DNA from: Tremella fuciformis
Lineage: Eukaryota > Basidiomycota > Tremellomycetes > Tremellales > Tremellaceae
Assembly: GCA_032768795.1 (NCBI GenBank)
Contig: CP136491.1
Coordinates: forward strand, 62,001-126,000
Reading direction: 5' to 3'
Length of the DNA stretch: 64,000 nucleotides
The notes under the pieces are model-generated. The model was not told the origin of the DNA. It saw only the letters and a list, made by a program, of their open reading frames with translations, and searched no databases. Below, in pieces: positions 21,724 to 31,673 of this stretch (within the stretch, counting starts at the first letter, position 1; every line of letters begins with the position of its first letter). Made by a program: the position numbers and the translations under genes.

Positions 21724-22893
21724 CTAGTTGAACTCGAGCAAGTATGCCAGCGTGGCGTACAGCGTCACACCCTCCGGGTTCACGTCGTTTTTTGTGTACG
21801 TGATGTACAGCTGCTTGGTGTCGCCGCCAGGGATCATGGCCGGGGCGGCCTGGAAGGAATAGGCGCCGAGGGTGTAGTTGCCGTTCTCGCCCGTAAAGAG
21901 CTCGGTCGAGGTGGACCACGGGCCCCACGCGTCAGGCGCAGTGGCAATGTAGAACGTGGGGTACACGCTCTGGTACGCCTGGCCCATCCAGACGTACTCG
22001 TTGAAGTAAGGACTCCAGTAGAACGTGCCCTGCCCGCCGGCCGTCGCGTCGATCTGGCCCAGCGTGTCGTTGACGTTGGGCGCAGTGTCGCTCCACCCGC
22101 CGTTGTACCAGTACTGGTACGCCGAGGCGTCTTCGATGCTGCCTACGGCGACCTTGGCGAGGCCCATCGCACCCTCATCGGATTGGCCGTACAGGTACGC
22201 GACGCCGTCTTGGATCAGGTTGCCCTGGGAGCCGTAAGGGAATGTCCCCTGTGGGAAGAAGTACTCTTGGACGATCTCCACGGCGGGCAGCGTAGAGCCG
22301 GTGCCCTCGACCGAAGGGTCATAGGTGACCTTGTAGAGGCTGGTCGGTCCGTCCAGCTCGACAAAGGTGAGCGAGCTGCTGATATGCTCGATCTTGATCC
22401 ACGTGTAAGCCGTGATGACACCATTGTCATTTGACGCGATCATAGGAGGCGAGTCGGGCCAGAGGGCATAGCGGGACCCATCAGTGCAGCCACCACCGCC
22501 ACTGCCGTCTTCGTTGCACTCGTCCGGCTGCAGAGGGTAGTACGTCTGCGAATTGTCGCCGTACGCCGTGAGCTGGTACGGGTAGTCGTAGCCCGAGTCG
22601 GCGGGGGCCGGCTGCCAGTCCGGCAGGTTGGACGAGTTAAAGTCGGTCCAGCTCGCGGTGCCCGAGTAGAAGGCCTGGAGGTTCCAGGACGAGTCGAAGA
22701 CTTCGGTATCGCGGCATACCCAAAGGACCCTGGTGTCGAACAACACGGAGCCGCAGCTGTCGCGGTCGTATGTGGCCTGCTCGACAATGCCGACGACGTC
22801 GTAGCTGGCGAGGGTGGGGTTGCTGCGACGGAGGGGCGCAGCCACCGCCACAGTGGCAGCGGCGGTGAAGGCGGTCGCGGTGTAGGGGCGCAT
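21724..22893 (-). CDS. Secreted DUF4185-like (beta-propeller-like) protein
   Basis: I chose the ATG at 22891-22893 because it yields a signal peptide (MRPYTATAFTAAATVAVAAP); an upstream in-frame ATG at 22929 would bury it. The mature protein is rich in Trp, Tyr, Asp, Ser and Gly with repeating sheets: SYDVVGIVEQATYDRDSCGS, FYSGTASWTDFNSSNLPDW, a Cys-Gly-rich loop (CNEDGSGGGGC), IQDGVAYLYGQSDEGAMGLA, FYWSPYFNEYVWMGQAY and WGPWSTSTELFTG. Phrases such as GVAYLYG and WGPWS are characteristic of five-bladed propeller, DUF4185-type or arabinanase-like proteins. No catalytic residue can be named. It is probably an extracellular carbohydrate-associated protein. There is no intron. Confidence 0.6.
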   Translation of the reverse strand: MRPYTATAFTAAATVAVAAPLRRSNPTLASYDVVGIVEQATYDRDSCGSVLFDTRVLWVCRDTEVFDSSWNLQAFYSGTASWTDFNSSNLPDWQPAPADSGYDYPYQLTAYGDNSQTYYPLQPDECNEDGSGGGGCTDGSRYALWPDSPPMIASNDNGVITAYTWIKIEHISSSLTFVELDGPTSLYKVTYDPSVEGTGSTLPAVEIVQEYFFPQGTFPYGSQGNLIQDGVAYLYGQSDEGAMGLAKVAVGSIEDASAYQYWYNGGWSDTAPNVNDTLGQIDATAGGQGTFYWSPYFNEYVWMGQAYQSVYPTFYIATAPDAWGPWSTSTELFTGENGNYTLGAYSFQAAPAMIPGGDTKQLYITYTKNDVNPEGVTLYATLAYLLEFN

Positions 22894-23231
22894 TGTTCGC
22901 TCAGGGTGAGTGGACACACAACGTTTCATCCTCCCTTTTATCTACGGCCCCGCGGGGCCATGTCGCTTATTTCTTCTCACTAGCGTGGGTCGACTGCATT
23001 CACGGCTGCCAAATCCCGCACGGTGCGGCTGATTTGGTCCGGTTATGGCGTCCCCGGCTCGATCAGTCGGCATACGGGACAGCGCGGCTTGAAGAGGTCC
23101 AGCAATTCCCCACCAGACGTGAACCCATTCACTCGAGTTTGGACCGCCGTTGGCAGGGCAAGCGAGCCTTGAGGAAGCCGACCAGGCCCAAGCCGAGCCC
23201 ATACTGCTGCTACAACGAGGATTATAGCCAC
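22894..23231. other. Intergenic region
   Basis: 338 bases between the secreted protein (start) and the C2H2 regulator (stop), both on the minus strand. It should contain the promoter of the secreted protein. I see no other element. Confidence 0.4.
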
Positions 23232-25808
23232 TCATCCTTGCTTCCCCTCCTTCAGACCCCGAAGAACGACCGCAAATGCTCCTGCTAGCCTCCATGCTCG
23301 GCCTCTGGACACTAACAGTGCAGCCGACCAACCTAATAGCTTCTCTGCGAAAGTGTCACCGAGGCCGATTTGGGCATTGACCAGTCCAGTCGCCTCCCGG
23401 AGGACCGCGTTGTCTTCGCGCAGGATGCTTGGTATGTGACAGTGGTACGCCCAGAGGCACAACGTGGAGACGAAGACCGCTAGGGCGAAGTAGAGGGATT
23501 CGGACTTGGCGCTGAATTGGACGTCCAGTATGCGCAAGCTGTGCTGGGCAGCGATGATGGCGTCGTCGGTGTTTGCCCATTGGTCGAGGTCCAGCGAGAT
23601 GTCCCGTACGGCATCAGGGCCTTTTTCTGTCCATCAGACCAGAACATCATTGGAACTTGACAGGTCTCACTGCCTATGATCAAATACAGGTCGGCTACTG
23701 AGATGGAGAGCGAGATGTGCCCAAGATGATAGAGCGTCTGAGCAGAGACTGCTAATCCAGTAGACGCAACGTTATTTTCCTTCCATGCGTCTAGACTGCG
23801 GCGAAGCTCCTGTCGGATGAGCAATACTTCAGAGCGCCCACTCACAGCTTGTCGAAAGCGAAACTCCGCAGAAAGGGGGAGAATCCGACCGTGCGGTCCA
23901 GGGTTCTCGGCGATTGCGCTCAGTGACACGTCTGTCCGGAAACGAAAGATGTGATGGTGCAGCGATGATATACACAAGAGCGAAGAGAAGGGGTTCAGTC
24001 GGGGCAGGCCGGTCTCAAGGCCGATTAGGGACGTGGCACTGCTGATCAGCAAAGTCTCCTCGTGATTTAACTCACCAAGACGCAAAGAGCGGAGATGGAG
24101 GAATGGGGCTGAAACCAAGGAGACCGGACCAGGCTCTGGCTGATGTCGCTTCCCAGTAGCAATCGTCACATGGCAATACGGTGTGGACCATATCACCCAG
24201 CGAGGAGTATGCGGGAAGGTCGAACAGACATGGAAAGAGCGTGTCGATGAGGCAAACAGCCACTCCGAGCCGTTTCCGCTCTTCGAGTGCGATCCAGGCT
24301 CGCCAGCGTGTTTCCAAGGGCTGTTTGTCGTCTCGTTGTTGCAGTAGACCGACAGAGTTCAGCAAGCCCATGCGGCGGCATAGCTAAGGTCAGCTACCAT
24401 ACTGCGCCGAGTTCGACGCACATTCATAATTGTTCCCCGAGACGCCTCGGAAAGTTCATACGCCTTTCGATCACCTATGAAAACCCCAACAATCATGGTA
24501 AGCAGAAATGCTTGGAGGAATGATGTTTGCCGAACCTCGCATATCAGCACTGATACAGCTTGGAGGAACTCACCTGTTCCGCGTCTCGCTCCAAGGCCCG
24601 AAAGATTGCGGGCCGTAGTCGCCAGAAGATGGTGAGAGCATCGGCATGGCTCGCGGAGAAGCATGCTCCAGCACATGCGAGTGATGCAAGAAGAAGAGGG
24701 TCACAGGAGGTGCTCGTGAATGTAGCGATGTGTAGGATCGGTAGTTGAGGGTGGAAGTGGGCAAAGTATGCTGTATGTCAGTTTGGTGTTTGGTTGCTAA
24801 GTAAGACCTACCTGACAGATGCGCGTTGAATGTATTCAGGCTGAGGCTAGCTTGGCGCACGCCTGACCTCAGCTGGATTTGCATGTGGGCAGACCACTCA
24901 CCCAAAGCAGCGAGGATCGCATCAAGCACCTCTTGAGTGATGGGGAGACTGGTCGGCTCGGAGGGCGGTGATGAACGTGGCTGCGAAGCTGATGATATAT
25001 GAAACGGATCTGTATCAAGATTGAACAGCGACGAGTCCGGTGTTGGAAGCTGCGCCTGCGTCTCTACATCGCTTGCCACCGGTGGAAACGGCCACTGATC
25101 CGGATTGTCGAGAAAGTCTTGGAAGCAGTTGTCTGACTTTAGAAGGGCCTCTCGGCGGAAGACTCACCCCATACAGAACTCTCGAAAGCTGAGGACGCGG
25201 ACGACCACAGCCAGTGCTGTGAGGGAAGTTGTAATGGCTCTACAAGCGGCGCGGGTGCAAGATCAGGCGCTAAGAGACTATCCAGGAGAACGCTCTCGGG
25301 CGTGCGCCAGGTGAGTTCAGGTGGAGGGATGGCCTCCGCAGTGGGATGCGAGAAGGCGTCCTCAGTCTGGGCGACCCTTGTCCGACTTTCTGGCGGCAGG
25401 TGGGGATGCAGCCGTTCGTAGTGCCGCTTCAGGAGGTCCGAGCGATTGAACTCGCGCCCGCATTGGTGGCATGACCACTTGTTCTTCTTATCTGGTCGTC
25501 AGCTCAATCAGTGAACAGTGCACTCACGCTTGGACCTGGTATGGCGATTGAGATTCTCGGGCCGCCTGGAGCTCAGCTGTGCCCGAATACGATAAGAGGA
25601 CCTACGAGAAGGTCTCTCCGCAATGGCATACCAGTCGACCGGGCTTACTTGGCGGATGGGCGTCTGTCTTTAGAGGCCGCTTGGACGAGCCCGCTCGGGG
25701 AGGCGGCTCGAGAGGCTCGGCGTCGAGCCATAGCGGTTCGGACCCATCTCTGCCGCCTTCTCCGAACGGCTCTGCTTCACCTAGCAGTCCATTGAGGAGG
25801 ATGAACAT
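23232..25808 (-). CDS. C2H2 zinc-finger transcription factor with fungal_trans domain
   Basis: From the ATG at 25806-25808 a long N-terminus (EPPPRAGSSKRPLKTDAHP) leads to two C2H2 fingers built from three exons. Finger 1 is C-H-CGETFSRPENLNRHTRSKH with only one residue between its cysteines. Finger 2 is C-HQ-CGREFNRSDLLKRHYERLH. A Pro/Ser linker follows (SSPPSEPTSLPITQEV), then ERLGVAVCLIDTLFPCLFDLPAYS, a fungal_trans motif, and a helical C-terminus (RDISLDLDQWANTDDAI, AVFVSTLCLWAYHCHIPSI) to the stop at 23232. Many short introns make exact borders uncertain, mainly in 24380-24580. C2H2 plus fungal_trans proteins of this kind control carbon metabolism. No target gene is obvious next to it. 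Confidence 0.75.
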
Positions 25809-26369
25809 TGCAATGTGGGGCGCTGAGCGGGGGCGGACTATGGCCTATAACAGTTGCGGAGAGAATGGGCTCCCGTCCTCACCGTCCTCACTTGGTAGGT
25901 TCATCCTGTTTTCCGGGTGGAGTGTACCGGGATCTGGGGATAGCCCTTGGTTCACTTGAGGTGCCCCATGAGGCAGGACGGCGGAGTAAAGGTAGAGCCC
26001 TGAGATTTCCGTTGAGAGAGTCTCGTGAGATAACCCCAGTCTATTTGCAGTAGTTACAGTACTAACTTAGCAGTAGTCTGGCCTCCGCGACGATGCACCA
26101 CGCGCAACGAGCTTCCCCAAAGTCGACTGACCTGGAGATTGGGCTGCAGAAAAGCTCTCGCATGATCACTTGCCCACGCGCATTCCGCACTCTCTGAGTG
26201 CTACGAAGCGTCGTAGATGCGAGCTATATGGTCAAATGATGCGACAGGAAAGCGGACACAAAACATGGCCATCGGCTCTTCTCGACGCGAGTAGAATGTT
26301 GCTGCATGCGCATCACTACCCTCGAGCGCCTCAACAAGGCTTCATCTTTTGCTCAATCACCTGACTCAA
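25809..26369. other. Intergenic region
   Basis: 561 bases upstream of the C2H2 regulator and downstream of the sugar porter. I see a pyrimidine-rich stretch near 25872-25890 (CCGTCCTCACCGTCCTCA) but no gene, RNA or clear palindrome. Confidence 0.4.
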
Positions 26370-28191
26370 TCACGCAGACTTGCCTTCGAGCATCGTCCCC
26401 GCATCTTCCTTGTAGTCTTCAAACGCCGGGGTACCCCCAGGCTGGTTCCTCTCGCGATCGCGGAGGATGACATCGGCAGCCTCGCCATCGAAGCGGATCG
26501 CTACCTCCTCTAGCGAGAGGCTTGCTGTCAGCCTAAATGACCGTCGCGGAACCGAGAGACTTACCCCTTCGTCTCTGGGAACATAAAGATGATCACGATC
26601 AAGAGATACGTGTCGAACACAACGTACATGATGTACCACTTCCAACCGAATCTCGCAAGCGCAACCGAGTTGATCCAGATACCCATGACGAGGGCGAGGT
26701 TATTGATGAGAGCCCAGATGGCCATGCCTTTTGTACGCAGGTTGTACGGAAGGATCTCGACGTTGTAAGCAAAGTTTAGCGGAGTCCACGCGAGCGTGTA
26801 GCCCATTTCGACCAGGTAGAAGAAGGCGACGATGCCGCCGCCAATGCCGGAACTTGGGTCTGCAGTAAGCGTCGAATTCCAAGCTCGAGGACCACTCACT
26901 CTTTGTGAAGGTTGCTGATAATGCGGTGATCATGATGAGACTGACGACCATGATAGAGGTCGACGAGATCCACAGGGGCCGCCGGCCAGCTTTTTCAACG
27001 AGGAAGGCGCCAGTCAGAGAGCACACCCAACTGGCAATGGTGATCCCGCCTTGCAACAGCGTCTGCGTAGTCGGATCGGTAATGCTCAGCGATTTGAGTA
27101 CAGGCTGTCCTCAGCTTGATAATTCTGTTGTGTTTGACATACGACAATGTAGTAGAAGACCACCCCGACACCATCCCATTGGCCACCAAAGGCAATGGTC
27201 ATGACGAGGAAGAGACGCTTGCGGTTGCCTGGGGTCTTGAGGAAGGACGAGTAGGTGGTCCCAGCCGACTCTCGCTCGAGCTGAATGGCGTGCTCGATCT
27301 CCTTGATCTCGTACTCGACAAGAGGATCGTCGAGGAGGCCGTTGGCGTGCTGAGTGGCAAGGATCTTACGAGCATCCTCCACGCGTCCTTTGGACACCAA
27401 CCATCGAGGAGAATGAGGAATGAGGATGCAGAGAGGCAGGATCAGGCTGGGGACGAGGCACTGAAAGAGACAGGGAAGGCGCCACGACCAGCTCGAATCT
27501 GGGAAGTGCTGTAGTGTACCGAATGTCGTCCATGCAGCGATGATCGCTCCAATCTGCGATGAGCTGAGTCGCCAGTCACAGGCGAAGGGGAACTTGCGAA
27601 GAAAAAAGTGAGACAAAGGGCCGAAGCGACAGACCGAATGCGGGGGCTGCGATCAGACAGTTCATTCTCTAGATCCCAGACTCACTGTGCGATCTCGACG
27701 AGCATAGTCGGGTTGATCCCCTGAGACATGGTAGACACGATACCGATGATGACACGAGACCCGATGAACTGGCCCAGGCTCTGAGATGTCGCCTGGACGA
27801 CAGAGCCGATAATGACGCCAATAGCACCGAGGGTCATGATCACCTTTCGATCGTACCTGTCAGCGAGCCATGACGCGACGAAAGGCGACAGTAGTCCAGG
27901 GAGAAATTGGGAAGCGGTCACCAGCCCAAGGATGTTGGAGTCGGTAACGACGATCGGGAACTTTTCTTGGAACTTGGGCAGAGCGAGCAGGCCACTCAGT
28001 AGGGCTGTTGTGAGCTATCAAGCATCTTCCATGAGAGCCGACAGTGATGTTGAAGACTCACAAGAGTCATAGCCAGAGTACGAGCTGCCCAGAGCGCAAC
28101 AGGCAATCCAGATGCAGTTCCTCCGGATCGCGGGGTCCTTCCACCACGTCGGGTGGGTGTTGTTGGGGATTCCATTGAAAGACGAACTCAT
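26370..28191 (-). CDS. MFS sugar porter (SP family, TC 2.A.1.1)
   Basis: The ATG at 28189-28191 gives MSSSFNGIPNNTHPTWWKDP and RRNCIWIACCALGSSYSGYD. Sugar-porter signatures follow: ASWLADRYDRKVIMTLGAIG, IGSRVIIGIVSTMSQGINPT, IIPHSPRWLVSKGRVEDARK-like text (PHSPRWLVSKGR), VEKAGRRPLW and MFPETKGLSLEEVA at the C-terminus. This is the usual 12-helix layout with a central loop. Six or more introns occur. One near 27564-27597 seems to use a GC donor (GCAAGT...ACTCAG); it restores SQIGAIIAAWTTFG. The region just before it is poorly conserved, so the exon there is uncertain. Likely imports a hexose or glycoside-derived sugar. It is followed by an SGNH esterase transcribed on the same strand. Confidence 0.85.
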
Positions 28192-28317
28192 CTTGCGGGG
28201 TGGTCTGGGGACGATGTGGGGCGTCGCGCCTTATGTAGACGCGGTGTGCACATGCTGCTGCACGAGAAGGGTACAAAGCAAGTAGTGGATACAACCGGTA
28301 AACTCCTCTAAATGACA

Positions 28318-28362
28318 TGGCGTCCTCCGTCCTCACGTCCCCACGTCCTCACCCGTCCTCAT
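28318..28362. repeat. Short CGTCCTC-type pyrimidine repeat
   Basis: Four CGTCCTC units occur between 28321 and 28361, overlapping the stop of the IAH1-like gene at its edge. Low-complexity DNA with no obvious role. Confidence 0.45.
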
Positions 28363-29389
28363 CTCGCAAACTTTGCCCTCAGCTCGTAGTGGAGCTCTGC
28401 CATGTTCCGCATGACCTGGGGCAGAATCCTCTTCATCTCGCCCCACTCGGCGTCCCCCTCGTGTCCCAGCTCGGCGAAGCTTTGAAACGGGATCTGCTGT
28501 CTGCTGGGCAGGAGGTCAGGGAAAGATGTGCGAATGACATCGAACAATGCCTTGTTGACAATCTGGACTCAGTTGACCCGGACGTTCCAAAGTCCAGATT
28601 CAAGAGCTTACTGAGAAGGCGGACGCCGACCAGTGTAGTCCGTCCGGCATGAGTCGCTCGGGCGCTATGCCGTCCTGTATAGCGCGGTCAAACTCTCGAA
28701 ACGCATTCACACAAGGGACATGGGCGACCTTGCAGACACGCTCGGTCTCGTCTGCATACTCCTGTGCCGCTTCGTTCGTGCGCAGTAGACGAGATACCAG
28801 ATGAGAGGGCAGACCAATACGCCCATTCAACTCCTTGCTCAGATCGGGTATGCTCTTGGCAGGAGAGATGCAGATGATTCCCGCTGACGGGTACCTCTCG
28901 CGAATCGTCTCGAAGCACGCGTAGAGGTTGTCCGCGTATCTGTGCAGGGGTATCTGCCTTTAGCTGGGCTTCTATCATGCATACGAACGGTCTGGATCCC
29001 GTCCACAACACTGAGGTCAGCTTGAGCTTGCACCAAGAACTCACCAATCGTTCGTGCCAATCTGGATGATGATGAGGACTACCTCGGCGGACGGGGCGAT
29101 GTGCAGACCGTCCCTGATCTTCTGTAGCAGCTGTGTGGAGGAGCTGCGGATGAGCAACTCCCAGGAGAACAAGCTGTCCTCACTATCCCGGAAATCCTCG
29201 GTTGAGGACGTCGAACAGGCCATTGTACTGGAGGGTCAGCCGGGATCGATCAAGAGGACTCACCTCGCCGGCCAGGCGGACGCCGTAGCCTCCCCCTCGG
29301 AAGGCCTGGTATGCGATGGAGTCCCCAGTGACGATGATCTGCGGGTACGGCTTATTCTGGTTGGCCGGCGCGTGCTTCGTCGGTTGCAT
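28359..29389 (-). CDS. IAH1-like SGNH/GDSL esterase
   Basis: The start ATG at 29387-29389 gives MQPTKHAPANQNKPYPQIIV. The SGNH blocks are VTGDSIAYQAF (nucleophile Ser), DVLNRGFPG (Gly of block II), IIIQIGTNDW (Asn of block III) and MPDGLHWSASA (Asp and His of block V). YADNLYACFETIRERYPSAG is the usual helix between blocks III and V. Three or four introns are present. The architecture matches isoamyl-acetate-hydrolysing esterase 1, which cleaves short-chain acetate esters; GTND rather than GAND in block III is common. It is divergent, across 145 bp, from an alpha/beta hydrolase, and both could serve ester breakdown. It is not closely related to the two other SGNH proteins of this window. Confidence 0.82.
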
Positions 29390-29534
29390 GTCTATGGAGA
29401 AGACATCCGGAGTAGGAGGTATTTAACCCCGACCGGGAGGACGGGCTGCGTCCTCACCAAAGGTCGGCTAATAGGGCTGTTACGTTCATACATCATTGCA
29501 TGCACAGGATGTTTGCTCGCAATGCGCACCCGCA

Positions 29535-30745
29535 ATGTCGAACGATACCCAGCCACTACCAGCAAGTCACCGCTTCGTCTTCAAGCCGAACGAGAACGTG
29601 CAGGGAGGTGGATGTCACGTCGACGTTTGGCTTCCCAGAGGCTCCGCCGAGCCCGCTCCTGTCGCGCTCCTCTTCCACGGCGGAGGGTTCTGGTTTGGCT
29701 CGAGTTTGCTGGTTCCCCTGAATCAAGTGAGATATCTGCTGGCGCGCGGCGTCGTCGTAGTCTCTGCTGCGTATCGCTTCCGTCCCCAGTACGTCTTCGC
29801 CCCCAAACACACGCACTCATACACACATTGAGGATCCGGCTGACGGCAGTGCGTCATTAGAGGACATACAGGAGGACCTGCTGGACGCGTACAAATACCT
29901 GCAACGAGGTCTCAATGAGGATCTACGTGCTGCCGGATCGTTAGCCAAGGTCGATCCCCGCCGATGCTGTACTTTTGGCTGGAGCATGGGAGGGACAAGC
30001 GTGGTCTATCTGGTGAGGCTCGAGCTTCGAGCAAGACTGACGCCAGGCGGCCAAGATAGCAGAGCACAACAAGAAAAGTCCCGAAAAGCTTCCTCCGCTC
30101 AAAGGCATGGTGCCCACGTATCCGTGGACCGACTTTGCCTACTCTGCCAGCTCCAGCGGTCAGACAGATTGGAGGATATTCCAGGAAGCCGTAGAGAGCG
30201 ATCCGGAGCTGCTCCAAGCCCGTACGCTGCTCTTGCAGCAGAAGGCGTCTGTCGACTACCTCGCGCCCATCCCTTTCACACAGGATATCAAGGGTCTCGT
30301 GGCGAGGGACGGAGTGGACCCGTGGGCACGATGGATCTATCAGAGTGCAGTGAGTGCCTAGACTCCAGTCGTGGAGGCATGCGATAGCTGATGGTAGGCG
30401 GGCAATATGAACACCCTCGCGCATGAGATATGCGGGCAGGGCCCGCCAGACTACATCCCCGGCACATCGCCCATCGACATGGTGTCGTCAGATTTCCCAC
30501 CGACGATGGTCGTCGTGGCGCAGTGCGACACGCTCCTCCCTCCAGAGCTTCACTCGTATAAGCTAGTAGCCCGGCTGGTCCGAGAAGGCGTCGAGGCGCA
30601 GTCTGTCGTTTGCAGAGGGATGGGTCATGGTTGGGCAGAGTGCGGACCTTGGGCCACGAAAGAATGGGAAACGCAGGCCGAGGTGTGGTGGGATGCGGCC
30701 ATTCGACCCTCTCTGGACTGGGCTCTCAGCAAGCTGTACTCGTAG
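29535..30745 (+). CDS. Alpha/beta hydrolase of the HSL/carboxylesterase type
   Basis: The ATG at 29535 gives MSNDTQPLPASHRFVFKPNE. Visible motifs are LLFHGGGFWFGSS (HGGG oxyanion hole), FGWSMGGTS (GxSxG nucleophile elbow), VVAQCDTLLPPE (catalytic Asp) and RGMGHGWAECG (catalytic His). The middle contains a lid-like helical segment (PWTDFAYSASSSGQTDWRIF). Three introns, about 29788-29848, 30012-30047 and 30350-30397, separate the exons. It has no signal peptide, so it is probably cytosolic. It likely hydrolyses carboxylic esters. The start codon lies 145 bp from that of the divergent IAH1-like esterase, so they share a promoter. Confidence 0.84.
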
Positions 30746-30871
30746 CGTCGACTAGGTAGACCGCATGCATGTCCAGGGAACCCCGGTCGGAAGCAAGAGG
30801 ACGGGGGTTGCTTACGTACCCAGGGCAGAGACGGCCGTGCCGGCGCCGGCAGCCAGAAACATGAGCCTTGC

Positions 30872-30886
30872 CTAAGCGACGCTTAG
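30872..30886. promoter_or_regulatory. Palindromic operator candidate, perfect copy 1 (CTAAGCG-A-CGCTTAG)
   Basis: A perfect 15-bp inverted repeat with a one-base centre, 72 bp before the cupin start codon. Identical half-sites occur at 34613-34627. See the finding on the shared regulon. Confidence 0.7.
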
Positions 30887-30958
30887 ACTTGCCCGACGCA
30901 TCTGATGCTGTTTAAGCCCAGTTGCGATGAGTCTCGCTCCACACCCTACACTGCCAGA

Positions 30959-31541
30959 ATGTCCACCCAAGCTGCGCCCAACCCCTCCGCCGAGCTCGCA
31001 ACGAAGAGCGAACGACCGCAGATCCGGCACTACGTCGCCGCCGGTACCCGCGATCTCGTCTTCATCCGGGATGGCGTCTGGGCGTGTGAGTCGCGGCATA
31101 AGCCGGCTGGAGGGGCTCACGACAGATGATATGGGCTCTGCACCGCCCTGCGAGCTCGCATACACTGGGGGGATCTTTGACAAGCGGGAAGGTGGCAAGG
31201 ACTTGATCAGCGAGAACTTTCCCGTGTACGAGTGGAAGTATATCCTCGAGGGGGAGTGGCAGTCGGTGATGCGCATCATACTGCGGGGTAAGACTGACGG
31301 CAGTCTGATTCCTGAAGATGGGAGGAAGATTGTGGCCAAGCCAGGAGATATGGTCTATCTCCCACGAGTGAGTCGCTTTGTGGTGGATTTTGGCTAATGT
31401 CAGGGGTGCAAGTTCCACTCGCTCAGCGTGCCATTCAAGGCTTTCTTGTGAGCCCAACTTGCGTCCAAGGATAACGCTGATATCAGCGTGACAAGCCGCG
31501 GGAACCGTGCCCCCGCTGAGAACGACCAGAATTGGCAGTAA
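30959..31541 (+). CDS. Small cupin-fold protein (EutQ-like)
   Basis: The ATG at 30959 gives MSTQAAPNPSAELATKSERP. Splicing the first intron (about 31086-31125) yields GVWAYDMGSAPPCELAYTGG. The cupin barrel follows: FPVYEWKYILEGEWQSVMRI, KPGDMVYLPRGCKFHSLSV and FKAFLVTSRG. The PGDxxYLPRGxxFHxxS motif is the second cupin box, and YILEGEW lies in the first. Two further introns (about 31368-31404 and 31450-31485) bring the total to three; the protein has roughly 150 residues. EutQ-type cupins act with ethanolamine or amine catabolic genes in bacteria, but the metal ligands are incomplete here and the role is unknown. The nearby amine-oxidase-type gene and shared palindrome suggest a linked function. 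Confidence 0.75.
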
Positions 31542-31673
31542 AGAGGTCCGTGAAGCAGGGATCAACGGTACCTGTTCGCAACCGGACTTCATTCATGTCT
31601 AGTGAGACATGCATTACGGTGACGTGCAAGTATGCATACATATGTCTACCTCTAGCCTTGAAACTGGAATCGG

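Noticed and set aside
21640..22434. 264-codon plus-strand frame
   Set aside because: Antisense to the DUF4185-like gene; Arg/Val/Gly-rich composition typical of the opposite strand of GC-rich coding DNA, with no domain.
28318..28362. CGTCCTC repeats as a minisatellite
   Set aside because: Only four imperfectly spaced units; too short to call a tandem array beyond a low-complexity tract.
29054..29860. 268-codon plus-strand frame
   Set aside because: Overlaps the IAH1-like gene antisense and the first exon of the alpha/beta hydrolase in another frame; low-complexity Arg-rich content.
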